Below, piece after piece: positions 1 through 7,639 of a stretch of DNA of 25,676 bases. Each line of letters starts with the position of its first letter. The first letter of the stretch is position 1. Below the pieces are notes generated by a model. The model was not told the DNA's origin. It did no database searches and saw nothing but the letters and a program-made list of their open reading frames with translations. Source of the DNA: a virus; IMG/VR virus record IMGVR_UViG_3300022591_000779, positions 1 through 25,676 of that record; one strand, given 5' to 3'. A program made the translations under genes and the position numbers.

Positions 1-1218
1 TCCCACGTTGTACGTGCCCACAAGCGTTCCAGGCACCCCATTCATTCCCGTGTTCTCGGTCAACCCGCTCAGTGTGTTCAGCATCCCACTGCCGTTGGTC
101 AGTGAGGGCAGCAGTGTGCCGTTGGCGGGGAATGGCAGTGGTGTGTAGTTGACCTTCACGTCATTGATCCACACGCTCGGTCTGCCTGCCACGACACCCA
201 TGATGACGTTGTTGGTGCCTGCTGGGATTGCGTTCGGTCCCATGTCCAGCATGTTGATCAGTCCGTCCGAGCCACTGACGGCTGCGTAGCGTCCAGACAG
301 CCACGCATTGTTGGTGGAGCCTGCCGTGCCCAAGCCGAAGAGGTAGTCGTTGCCCGTGAGGGCGGTTGATTTGTAGACCGTGACACCCTTGTACCACTGG
401 GCTGGGTTCTTCAGGGTGCTATTGCCGCCCAGTACATCCGCGCTCGCCGAGAAAGCCGAGCCGGCCGTGGCGTTGAACTGCTCGGCGATCGGGGCCGCCA
501 AAGTCGCATTCGACATGCCGTTGTCCGCGCAGAATGCCGCGCAGCCGCCGCTCGCGGATTTCACGACGCTGATTCCCGCGTCGCCAGCCGTAGCGTCCGA
601 ATAGAAGGTGGGCGTTGCCGTGAGCGCGATTACGCGAGCGTGGGCGTTGGCGTTGTCCGCGAGCGTCACATTGCACGCGCTGCCGCCCACCGCATACGAG
701 AGCCAGATCCCGCGCGCAGTGCCAGTGGCGTAGGCTTGGCGGATTCCGTCACCGTTGGCGTCTGGCGTGACGAGCGCCATGAGCGGGTTCGGCGAGATCG
801 GCCCAGCCAGGCAACTGGCCGAGGCCGCGCCAACCGTGGTCGTTCCGTCCACCGTCCAGTGCGTACTCGTGACCGTCGAATAGGTGAGCCCGTTGGACAG
901 CGCCGCCGCGGACATGACGCGCACGCCCTGAACTGAGATGACGGGGAAGTTGGCCGCCTTGGTCGTACATCCCCCTGTTCCCGAAACAGGGTCCGAGGCG
1001 CATTGCGTCCCGCCCGAGCCGGTGTAGGTCTGGCTTGTTCCGGCCGGTTTCACATTGGCGAGGCAGGCCGCCGCCGGAGTGCAAGACGGATTTTCCCATT
1101 CGGAAATTCCTGAAGCCTGCGGTGGCTGCTTCTGGCCGACGCCTTGGAATCCTGGCGCAGGGACAGGTTGAGGGAGCTGCGCCAGCGCAAGGGCAAGGGC
1201 AATGTGGACTAGCAACAC
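1..1218 (-). CDS. Secreted or surface phage protein, partial (C-terminus beyond left edge)
   Basis: An open frame of 406 codons runs from a GTG at 1218 to the left edge with no stop; I checked every codon. A good Shine-Dalgarno, GGAGG at 1225-1229, sits 6 nt before the GTG. The protein starts with an uncharged hydrophobic stretch (MLLVHIALALALAQLP) followed by a Pro-rich spacer, which looks like a short Sec signal peptide or hydrophobic anchor. The rest is Gly/Ser/Thr/Ala-rich and beta-like, with at least eight cysteines in the visible part (for example NPSC, ACLAN, CAAFC). The segment near residues 290-380 (ending around PSVWINDVKVNYT) resembles a concanavalin-A/LamG-like fold, but only loosely. 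It is the last gene seen in the virion operon, where fibre or receptor-binding genes are common. The role is inferred; being a real gene is well supported. Confidence 0.75.
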   Translation of the reverse strand, partial: MLLVHIALALALAQLPQPVPAPGFQGVGQKQPPQASGISEWENPSCTPAAACLANVKPAGTSQTYTGSGGTQCASDPVSGTGGCTTKAANFPVISVQGVRVMSAAALSNGLTYSTVTSTHWTVDGTTTVGAASASCLAGPISPNPLMALVTPDANGDGIRQAYATGTARGIWLSYAVGGSACNVTLADNANAHARVIALTATPTFYSDATAGDAGISVVKSASGGCAAFCADNGMSNATLAAPIAEQFNATAGSAFSASADVLGGNSTLKNPAQWYKGVTVYKSTALTGNDYLFGLGTAGSTNNAWLSGRYAAVSGSDGLINMLDMGPNAIPAGTNNVIMGVVAGRPSVWINDVKVNYTPLPFPANGTLLPSLTNGSGMLNTLSGLTENTGMNGVPGTLVGTYNVG

Positions 1219-1328
1219 GAGGCGCCTCCGTGGTAATATGCTCTTGGAGGATAGGGTGCGCACCCGACAAGAGCGGCTCCTGTCCGCTTTTCCTCCGTCC
1301 AGCCAACAGGGTGACCACAGGAGGTCAC
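1219..1328 (+). promoter_or_regulatory. Gap upstream of the HNH gene with palindrome and hairpin
   Basis: This 110-bp gap separates the divergently read left-edge gene and the HNH gene. It holds a perfect 12-bp palindrome (GGGTGCGCACCC, 1254-1265). Next to it, at 1269-1291, is a hairpin with 8-bp arms (AAGAGCGG / CCGCTTTT, one G-U pair) whose 3' arm is T-rich in the plus direction, like a weak terminator or attenuator. The Shine-Dalgarno sequences of both flanking genes lie at its ends (GGAGG minus strand at 1225-1229, AGGAGG plus strand at 1319-1324). I could not identify a convincing -35/-10 pair. Function is unknown. Confidence 0.3.
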
Positions 1329-1895
1329 ATGGCTCCGAGAAGAGTCCGCACTCGCTGTATTTCTAAGTGCTTTAGTTTCACTCTCGACAACGGAGTGGCG
1401 GTCCCGACTCTCAATCGAATTGAGAGGCGCGATGATGGTTGCCTCGACGTTCACATGGGTAAAGGCACATGCGCCGTCATAGACGCCCGATATCTCCCCG
1501 TGATCGTAGGACTCAGATGGAGCGCTACTCGCCACGTCAACGGCTGGTACGCCCATGCCTCTCTTGGCCACAGGAAGATCTACATGCACAAGCTCATCGC
1601 CGCTGAGTTGGTCCAAGAGGTAGATCACCGGGACCGGGATACTCTCAACAACCGGCGTGGCAATCTCAGGCGAGGGAGCCACAGCCAAAATTGTTTCAAC
1701 AGGCGCGCCCAGTCGAACAATCACAGTGGGTTCAAAGGTGTGTCCTTTGATCGCTCGCGCAACAAGTGGGCCGCTGAAATCCAGACCAACGGTCATCGTG
1801 TGCGCCTTGGCCGCTTCCCCACGCGCGAAGCCGCCGCAGCCGCCTACGCAGAGGCAGCCAAGAAGTACCACGGCGAGTTCGCGCGGACGGAGTAG
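1329..1895 (+). CDS. Free-standing HNH homing endonuclease with AP2 DNA-binding domain
   Basis: A 188-residue protein. It is the only plus-strand gene in an otherwise minus-strand operon. The ATG at 1329 follows AGGAGG at 1319-1324. Residues about 45-90 carry the lead-in typical of this family (a VIDARYLP segment, then MHKLI). The HNH motif follows at about 95-124: VDHRD with His100, then LNNRRGNLR and HSQNCFNRR. An AP2-type domain covers about 133-184 (SGFKGVSFDRSRNKWAAEI, RVRLGRFPTREAAAAAY). Such proteins nick or cut DNA at conserved sites to spread their own gene. The gene occupies the space between the stop of the Cys-rich secreted protein (1909) and the start of the left-edge gene (1218), so it disrupts no visible reading frame. 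All family motifs are intact, so it is probably active. Codon use looks less GC-biased than the neighbours, fitting acquisition. Confidence 0.9.
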   Translation: MAPRRVRTRCISKCFSFTLDNGVAVPTLNRIERRDDGCLDVHMGKGTCAVIDARYLPVIVGLRWSATRHVNGWYAHASLGHRKIYMHKLIAAELVQEVDHRDRDTLNNRRGNLRRGSHSQNCFNRRAQSNNHSGFKGVSFDRSRNKWAAEIQTNGHRVRLGRFPTREAAAAAYAEAAKKYHGEFARTE

Positions 1896-1908
1896 CACGG
1901 CGCCTCGC

Positions 1909-2652
1909 TCAGAAGCATGGGACCTGCGGACAGAGCGTCACGGTCAGCGGCGTCGTGAGGATGCTGTAGAAGTAGAGCGTCGTGGTCGGGGCCGGTCCCG
2001 CGTCCACGCTCGCGAGCGGGGCGTAGGCGCGGAAGTGAACGCCCGACTGGAACTTGCCCTTGCCGTAGCAGGAGCCGCCCGCATCAACCACGCACCCGGC
2101 GTCGCTCGCGCCGCACGTGAGGAGCGTCGGGATCAGCGAGGTGGCGTGGCATTCGACATCGCCCAGATTGCCGTTGGGGTCGGAGACATCGATCGAATAC
2201 CACGTGTTGGACGTGAGCGTGGCGCTGGAGGCGGCGGCGCCGAGCGCGGTCATGTCCACCTCAAGGCAGGTCGTGCCGAAACACATCCCGTCATGGGTCA
2301 CGCGATTCACGCCGCCCGCCGTCCCCTGCCCGAGCACCATGCTGCCCGAGGGCGCCTGCACCATGTTCTCTGTCGCCATCGGGTACGTGGTGCTGCTCCC
2401 GGGCGAGCCGGTGGCGGGGGTAGTCGTGCAAGTCGTCTGCTGCACCCATCCGCCATTTACGAACACGCCTGCGGCCGGCACGGGCACCCGACAGGAATAC
2501 GTTCCGCCGTCCGGCCCGATGCACGTCGTTTGCAGCCCGTAGGGGTCCATCGGCTGAACCTGACCGCCTGTCTCTTCGCTCGGCCCGGCGGCTGCGGCGA
2601 GGGCCACGATCAGAGCGGCTGCGAAGATTGCGATTGCGATGTTCTTTTTCAT
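1909..2652 (-). CDS. Secreted cysteine-rich protein, function unknown
   Basis: A 247-residue protein from the ATG at 2652, preceded by AGGAAAAGG. A GTG at 2667 in the same frame would overlap the upstream stop as GTGA and add MRKRT; both are possible. The N-terminus is a classical Sec signal peptide: basic MKKN, hydrophobic IAIAIFAAALIVALAAAA, then GPSEE at a plausible Ala-X-Ala cleavage site. The mature part has 11 cysteines, several in close pairs (CFGTTC, CGASDAGC, CPQVPC), and is Gly/Thr/Ser-rich and beta-like. That suggests a disulfide-bonded extracytoplasmic protein. I do not recognise a family. It follows the small coiled-coil gene and is followed by the opposite-strand HNH gene. It could be a surface, adhesion or exclusion protein; nothing decides between these. 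Confidence 0.7.
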   Translation of the reverse strand: MKKNIAIAIFAAALIVALAAAAGPSEETGGQVQPMDPYGLQTTCIGPDGGTYSCRVPVPAAGVFVNGGWVQQTTCTTTPATGSPGSSTTYPMATENMVQAPSGSMVLGQGTAGGVNRVTHDGMCFGTTCLEVDMTALGAAASSATLTSNTWYSIDVSDPNGNLGDVECHATSLIPTLLTCGASDAGCVVDAGGSCYGKGKFQSGVHFRAYAPLASVDAGPAPTTTLYFYSILTTPLTVTLCPQVPCF

Positions 2653-2663
2653 GGTCCTTTTCC

Positions 2664-2819
2664 TCACGGGTTCTGCAACTTCGTGATCTGCGACTGGAGC
2701 GATTGGAGCGCGGCGATCAGTTCGTTGATCTTCGACACGAGCGCGTTTTGGATTCGGTTGATGTCCGCGTCCTTGACGTGGATTGCTGCGAGCGGCGCGA
2801 TGGGTTTCGTGTTAGCCAA
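2664..2819 (-). CDS. Small coiled-coil (leucine-zipper-like) protein, 51 aa
   Basis: A 51-codon frame fills the gap between the 139-residue protein and the Cys-rich secreted gene. The only suitable start is TTG at 2819-2817, overlapping the upstream TAA (2814-2812); the stop TGA is at 2666-2664. The first 19 residues (ending AAIHVKDAD) are followed by an uninterrupted heptad repeat. Position a is Ile20, Leu27, Leu34, Leu41, Leu48; position d is Gln24, Ile31, Leu38, Ile45. This predicts a parallel coiled coil of about four heptads, dimeric or trimeric. Such short coiled coils can trimerise fibres or act as chaperones; this is inference. The frame, perfect heptads and tight fit between neighbours support a real gene, although the Shine-Dalgarno is weak and the start non-ATG. 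Confidence 0.7.
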   Translation of the reverse strand: MANTKPIAPLAAIHVKDADINRIQNALVSKINELIAALQSLQSQITKLQNP

Positions 2820-3231
2820 AGTTCACCACGCCCTTGGCGAAGGTGCCGAACAGCGTGACCGTCACGGGCACGCCCACCGAGTCGGGCAGCCAGACGAGGT
2901 TGCCCAGGTGCGCTGGGATCTTGCTCGTCCAGCACTGCGAGGCCACGCCCGCGGCCACATTGAGGTCCATGTCCGGGACCCGAATCCACGCCGAGAGGTA
3001 GGGCAGATAGAGGTACGCACGAAGATTCCCAGCCGCGAAGAAATCGCCGGTGGATGCGTTCGTGGCCTGGAGTGAGATAACGATAGCAGCCACGCCCTCC
3101 AGCGGAAGACCTACGATCCCGACTGCCGGATTCTCGACCGTGGTCTCGGTCCCAGTGGTGCAGGCGGCAATCGCGATGATCGCGTTGTTCTTGATGGTGT
3201 CGCGGCGATCGGTGGTGTGCGTGACAGACAT
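2812..3231 (-). CDS. Putative virion protein, 139 aa, function unknown
   Basis: A 139-residue protein starting at ATG 3231, with AAGGAG six nucleotides upstream. It has no signal peptide. The sequence is rich in Val, Ala, Thr and aromatic residues, with alternating hydrophobic stretches (GIVGLPLEGVAAIVISLQA, LRAYLYLPYLSAWIRVPD, VPVTVTLFGTF), suggesting a compact beta-sandwich typical of small virion surface or fibre-base proteins. It lies 29 nt after the last ejection-type gene, and its stop codon overlaps the TTG start of the 51-residue coiled-coil gene, so the two may be translationally coupled and act together. I do not recognise the family. The position at the end of the tail/ejection block suggests a minor structural or decoration role, but this is inference only. 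Confidence 0.6.
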   Translation of the reverse strand: MSVTHTTDRRDTIKNNAIIAIAACTTGTETTVENPAVGIVGLPLEGVAAIVISLQATNASTGDFFAAGNLRAYLYLPYLSAWIRVPDMDLNVAAGVASQCWTSKIPAHLGNLVWLPDSVGVPVTVTLFGTFAKGVVNFG

Positions 3232-3260
3232 GGCAGCTCCTTGTGGCGCGGTACTCTACA

Positions 3261-5867
3261 TCATTTCTCGTAGTCCTGCTTCAACGAAACACGCTGCGCT
3301 GCTTTCGACTCGATCTTGCGGGCCGGCTTCCCAGATGGGGCCGGCTGTGCGGGCGGCCCGGAGGCAACAGCGTAGAGCGCCTGCTGCGCCTGTGCCGTGG
3401 TGTCTCCGCGAGCGCGCAGCGGCATCCCCAGGATGCGCTCGACACCGTTTCGGGCCTGCGGCGGGACCTCGCCCTTGGCCTTGGTCACGGCCGCCAGAAG
3501 GTTTTTCTGGTGCTCGGCGTAGGTGGCGGGGAACGCCTGCTGTACCGCGTCGATTGCCGCGGGGCTGGCATGCCCCTGCGCCACCCGATGCAGCAGCCGC
3601 TCCGGGTTCTTAACCGCATAGTAGACCGTCTGGAACCGCTGGATGTCCTGGTTGGTCGGGGTTGGCTCGGGATCGGCGAGTCCGCGGGGCGCGACCGGGG
3701 GCAGGGTTGCGGCCAACACGCCGAGCGCTGCCGAGCTGGTGCCCATCGCGGTTGCCGTCACGCCCGGGGCGTGCTGTGACAAATGCTCAAGATTGCCCAG
3801 CCGCTCTTGCTGGACCTGCGGATTGGACGCCGCGCGAATCTGCTCGGCGAGCTTCGTGTACTGCTCCGGGGACATCGGGGTCATCAGCTTTTCTTCCGCG
3901 GCTCCCCGGATGACCGGCTCGGCCGCGGTCACCATCTTGGCGCCGAACGCAGACGCCTTGCCGATCTTCTGCGCTGCGGCCTGGATGCGAGACAGCCACG
4001 CTACTTTGGCGGGAACGTTCCCTGCAAGCGAGAGCGCGTTCTTGCCGGCCTGGAGTCCCGCGAGCGCCCATCCCAGCGCCGGAACGCCCATGGCAGATCC
4101 GAGCAGTCCCAACCCGCCCGCGCCCTCGGCGAGTCCGCCGATACCTCCGGGCGCGAGATCCTTGCCCGTTAACGGGACCATTGAGCGGAAATTCTGCGTT
4201 GCCGACGCTTTGCGCTGTGCGTCCTCAAGCAGTTGCGAATTGCGGTCGATCAGCGAGCGCGCGCCGGCCGCGTCGAAGTTGGACGTGGGTAAATTCTTGC
4301 CCGCTTCGTCCAACACGTCGATCACGCGCTGGGCCGATTCGTGCCAGTCCCTGACCGCCTCGTAGCGAACATCTCCACGGATGTCCCCGGCCTGATTCAG
4401 CCACGTCTTGATCTTCTTCGCGTCCGGGATCACTTCCTGGCTGATCTTGTCGAAGCGCCCGAGTCCGCCCGCCGGCAATCCCGGGTTGCCCTTGCCAATG
4501 AAGCGATCGGTGGCGCGCTTGTAGTTCGTCCATGCGTCATCGAATGCAGCCTTGCTCGAGCCGGCCGCTCCCCACACCGTGTCGTCGTGCAATCCGTCCG
4601 CGATGGACGATCGCAGGCGCTTGAATACATCTTGCGAGTTTCGCGCGGCACCGGGGGCCAGTGGCGGCCCACCGAAGGAAATGTCTTCTTCGACCAAGTG
4701 GCGGAACTCCACCAACTTGTCCATTGCCTCGGCGGGCGGAAGCGTCCCATCGGCCACGGCGCCGGCCAACCCCTCAAGATGATCGCGCAGTTTCCCGCCA
4801 AGGCGCGCGGTGTAGTAGGGATCGTAGAGAGCCGGCTCCGCTTTCATCGCGGCGACCTTCTGATCGATCTGCGCCACGAAGTCGCGAAGCTGCCCAGTCA
4901 CGGCGGCCGGATTGGTGCTCGCGTTCAGTGCATCCTGTGACGCCCGGAAGGTGTTTCCGCCCTCGCGAATCGCCTGCTTGATCCCCTTCGCGGTCTCCTC
5001 GACTCCGTCGCTGATCTGTTCGGCCAGCGCATTCTGGGACGCAGGGGTGAGTACGTCGCCAGCCTGCACGTCGCGGAACGCGCGCACCGCGGCGTCCGGG
5101 TCCTCGGCTCCGACGCCCACCAACTTCTCGGCGAGTCCGCCCGGCTTTGAGAAGACGTTCCACGATCCATCCAGTGCGCTCTGCGCCCGCTCGAGGCCCG
5201 CCGCCACGCCCGAGACGCCCAGGTGGAGGCCGCCGCCGATCCCCGCGCCGAGGAGCGCGGAGAGCCCCGCCCGTTGCGCGATGGCATCGGCCGAGAGCGG
5301 GTGCAGTTGGTCTTCGTCCCCAATGTCCGATGCCGCGGACATGATGCCGGTCTCGATGCCGCCCTGCGCCGCGGTCCCGGCCACCCCGGAGAGTAGTTTT
5401 GCGATCCTCGAGCCGCCTGCCAGTCCCTCGATGCCCTCGGACACCGCGGGTGCGATTCCGGCCGTCAGCGCCGAGGGCGCAAACTCGGCCGCCTCGGCTG
5501 CCGCTCCTGTGCCGCCGGTGAGCGCCACCGGGGCCAGCATGCCGGCCACCTGGGCGCCGCCGTGGACGTAGGGGTGCGCCTCCGCGCGCGCCATGCGCTC
5601 GGCCTGATTATTGAGCAGGGCGTTTTCTGCCACGTCGCTCAGATTGAGGGTCGCGCCCTCTGCCAGTCCCTCGCTTGCGGTCTTCGCGTAGGACAGCGGC
5701 GAGTTCAGTTCGTCATTGCGCGCCTGCTCGGCTTGCCAGCGCGAGATCTCATCCGGCGCTACCTGCCGGTATCCCAGAGACAGCAGACCGGAGACATCGC
5801 CCGGATCGACCTGCTCGAGGTCGCCGGTCGGATTCGCCAGCACGGTCTGCTCGCCGTTGACCATCAT
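3261..5867 (-). CDS. Large internal virion / DNA-ejection-type protein
   Basis: An 868-residue protein starting at ATG 5867, overlapping the upstream stop as ATGA. The N-terminal 60 residues look globular, with an acidic patch (QVDPGDVSGLLSLGYRQVAP). Residues about 105-225 form a long Ala/Gly-rich low-complexity helical region. Residues about 275-560 are charged and helical. A second Gly/Ala-rich hydrophobic segment at about 573-605 could insert into a membrane. The C-terminus (about 735-835) has a compact helical domain beginning PTPTNQDIQRFQTVYYAVK, then a Lys-rich tail. Size, Ala/Gln richness and the last-of-three position after the tail hub match the large ejection protein of short-tailed phages (compare T7 gp16, P22 gp16/gp20). 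No lytic transglycosylase or peptidase motif was seen. Function is by context and composition, not by a diagnostic motif. Confidence 0.7.
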   Translation of the reverse strand: MMVNGEQTVLANPTGDLEQVDPGDVSGLLSLGYRQVAPDEISRWQAEQARNDELNSPLSYAKTASEGLAEGATLNLSDVAENALLNNQAERMARAEAHPYVHGGAQVAGMLAPVALTGGTGAAAEAAEFAPSALTAGIAPAVSEGIEGLAGGSRIAKLLSGVAGTAAQGGIETGIMSAASDIGDEDQLHPLSADAIAQRAGLSALLGAGIGGGLHLGVSGVAAGLERAQSALDGSWNVFSKPGGLAEKLVGVGAEDPDAAVRAFRDVQAGDVLTPASQNALAEQISDGVEETAKGIKQAIREGGNTFRASQDALNASTNPAAVTGQLRDFVAQIDQKVAAMKAEPALYDPYYTARLGGKLRDHLEGLAGAVADGTLPPAEAMDKLVEFRHLVEEDISFGGPPLAPGAARNSQDVFKRLRSSIADGLHDDTVWGAAGSSKAAFDDAWTNYKRATDRFIGKGNPGLPAGGLGRFDKISQEVIPDAKKIKTWLNQAGDIRGDVRYEAVRDWHESAQRVIDVLDEAGKNLPTSNFDAAGARSLIDRNSQLLEDAQRKASATQNFRSMVPLTGKDLAPGGIGGLAEGAGGLGLLGSAMGVPALGWALAGLQAGKNALSLAGNVPAKVAWLSRIQAAAQKIGKASAFGAKMVTAAEPVIRGAAEEKLMTPMSPEQYTKLAEQIRAASNPQVQQERLGNLEHLSQHAPGVTATAMGTSSAALGVLAATLPPVAPRGLADPEPTPTNQDIQRFQTVYYAVKNPERLLHRVAQGHASPAAIDAVQQAFPATYAEHQKNLLAAVTKAKGEVPPQARNGVERILGMPLRARGDTTAQAQQALYAVASGPPAQPAPSGKPARKIESKAAQRVSLKQDYEK

Positions 5868-7636
5868 TCCTCTTCTTCGCCCTCGACGTTCACACCCGCG
5901 CCCGAACCCCGTTTCCCCGTGAGCGCCTTGACGCGGTTCATCTTGTTCTGCTGCACGATGGCGTTGCCGAGACTCTTGACCTTGGTTACGTTCGAGTCGG
6001 AGAGCCCCATGCTCTTCATTTTTTTCAGATCCGCGAAGATATCCTTGAGTGCGCGGTTGCCCTTGAATGCCTCGCCGGCTGCCAGTTTCAGCCGGTCAAG
6101 CGAGGCAGACCACTGCGCCTCGCCCTCACCAGCGTCCAGAACCTCGCCCGGGGCGCTGCGGTTGGTTGCCGCGTTCACGGCCTGCCTGACAGCCTGGTTG
6201 ACTCCAGCGTCCACCGCGTCGAATTGATAATTGGTCGCCCCAGCGAGGCGCTGCTGCATTCCCGTCTGAGCCTGGAGCGCCCCCGCATGAACCTGCGCGA
6301 GCCGGGTCTGCGCCTGCTTCTCGGCGAGGTCCGCGTTGGTCTTGGCCGCTTGCTGCTGCAACGACAAGATCGCCGGGGCCAGATTGTTCTTCGCGGTCTC
6401 GCTCCCGCTCTGATCGGCCAACTGCTGGAGTTTGGCCGCAGCCACGATTTGCAGATCCGCCTCGCGCCCCTTCGCCCAGTCGTCCAGGTCGAGGCCCTTC
6501 TGCCGAAGCACGCCCAAGCCCCACTGGCTCTTGGCAATGTTCGCCTTCTGCGCGTCCACGTCGAGCGCGATGTTCCGGTTGAGTTGCTCTTGAGCGAGAT
6601 TCGCGCCGCCCCCGATGCCGCTCCCGAGGGCACCGAACATCACGCCCACCGCGGACATGATCTGCGAGCTCGCCGACTTGCTCGAGGTGTACCGACTCGG
6701 GTCGATGTCGTTCGACATGACCTGCTGGAGCATTGCCTGTTGTCGGTCCTGCGATTGCTGGAAGATTTGATCGCGGTAGTCGCGCGCCTTCTGGAGATCG
6801 GCGACGCTCTGCCCGGTCTGGGCAGCCTTGGCCGCGGCGAGGTCGCTCTGATTCTGCGCCTCGGCCGCCAGAGACTTCGCGGCCTCGGTCACTGCATCTG
6901 GAGCAGCGGGAGCGGTTGCGCTGGCCACCGGCGCGGCGCCCGCCGGTTGAGCGGTCTGCGGAGTTGACGCGGACGCGCCAGCCGGCATCTCGGCAGGAGT
7001 CTCGCTCCAATCGTTCACGCCACCGGGGCCACCGCCTGTCGGCTCGGCAACGACGGGAGACTGCGGTGCCGCTGTCGGCTGGGCGGCGATCCTTTCCAGC
7101 GCAAGAGCAGCAGGAGATCCCGGCACCATCTCGGTTTGCGCCCTGCCCGCGAGCCCCGCCGCGAACTTGCCCAGCAGGTTCTGCCCTGGAGCCAACCCCA
7201 ACGCCATCCGAGTCTGTTCCTTGGGATCGTCCATCCGGGCGCCGAGCGCGAGCAGTTCCTCCGGGGTCGGAACGCCTGGCGGAACAGGTTCCGGTGCTTC
7301 TTCCGGGATGCTCTGCTTCGGTTCGTCCGGGGCGATCACCGGCCCCGCCGTGGCCATCTTGATCAGCGCGCCGCCGCGGGCCAGTGCCTGTATCCGCTTG
7401 TTGGTCGCCGGGGAAAGCCCGTTCTTGGCCACCCTGAACCGCGAGCCGTCCGCATTCTCGATCACGTAGTGGGTCGGGTGCTCCTCGGCAACGCGCACCT
7501 CGCCGCCCGCTGCCCGCTTCTCGCCCGCTTCGTGGTAGGCGATTGCCGCGGCTTGCGCGGGGTCCTTCCCGGCGCGGATTTCCGTGCCGATGTTCTTGCT
7601 AATCGCAGTCTTCGACTTGCCTTGGACGAGTGGCAT
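5864..7636 (-). CDS. Internal virion / ejection-type protein with N-terminal MPLxxGKSK module
   Basis: A 590-residue protein starting at ATG 7636, three nucleotides after the stop of the previous gene. Residues 1-40 (MPLVQGKSKTAISKNIGTEI and on to the AIAYHEAGEKR segment) match a short module I know mainly as a stand-alone small phage protein; here it is fused to a long chain. A Pro/Ala-rich linker spans about 100-250. A helical Ala/Gln-rich part covers about 250-470, with a Gly-rich hydrophobic stretch at 325-347 (MFGALGSGIGGGANLA). A basic helical segment lies at about 525-575, and the acidic end is EGEEEE. It is the middle of three co-ordered genes and overlaps the next as ATGA. It probably sits inside the capsid and is ejected with the DNA (compare T7 gp15). 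This is supported by context and composition. Confidence 0.7.
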   Translation of the reverse strand: MPLVQGKSKTAISKNIGTEIRAGKDPAQAAAIAYHEAGEKRAAGGEVRVAEEHPTHYVIENADGSRFRVAKNGLSPATNKRIQALARGGALIKMATAGPVIAPDEPKQSIPEEAPEPVPPGVPTPEELLALGARMDDPKEQTRMALGLAPGQNLLGKFAAGLAGRAQTEMVPGSPAALALERIAAQPTAAPQSPVVAEPTGGGPGGVNDWSETPAEMPAGASASTPQTAQPAGAAPVASATAPAAPDAVTEAAKSLAAEAQNQSDLAAAKAAQTGQSVADLQKARDYRDQIFQQSQDRQQAMLQQVMSNDIDPSRYTSSKSASSQIMSAVGVMFGALGSGIGGGANLAQEQLNRNIALDVDAQKANIAKSQWGLGVLRQKGLDLDDWAKGREADLQIVAAAKLQQLADQSGSETAKNNLAPAILSLQQQAAKTNADLAEKQAQTRLAQVHAGALQAQTGMQQRLAGATNYQFDAVDAGVNQAVRQAVNAATNRSAPGEVLDAGEGEAQWSASLDRLKLAAGEAFKGNRALKDIFADLKKMKSMGLSDSNVTKVKSLGNAIVQQNKMNRVKALTGKRGSGAGVNVEGEEEE

Positions 7637-7639
7637 GGT

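Noticed and set aside
830-880. Suspected frameshift in the left-edge gene
   Set aside because: A first reading seemed to change frame near 850, but rereading the bases showed a continuous open frame with no stop from 1218 to 1.
749-1318. Minus-strand frame of 189 codons upstream of the left-edge gene
   Set aside because: It is a different frame of the same DNA that encodes the long secreted protein at 1-1218; it is Arg/His-rich and lacks a ribosome site, as shadow frames in GC-rich DNA do.
1209-1898. Minus-strand open frame of 229 codons with a lipobox-like start (LLGCLCVGGCGG)
   Set aside because: It lies exactly antisense to the HNH-AP2 gene, whose motifs are strongly conserved. The lipobox arises from the reverse complement of an Ala-rich AP2 helix. 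The rest of the frame has no recognisable structure. A weak GAGG precedes the GTG, so it is not impossible, but a shadow is far likelier.
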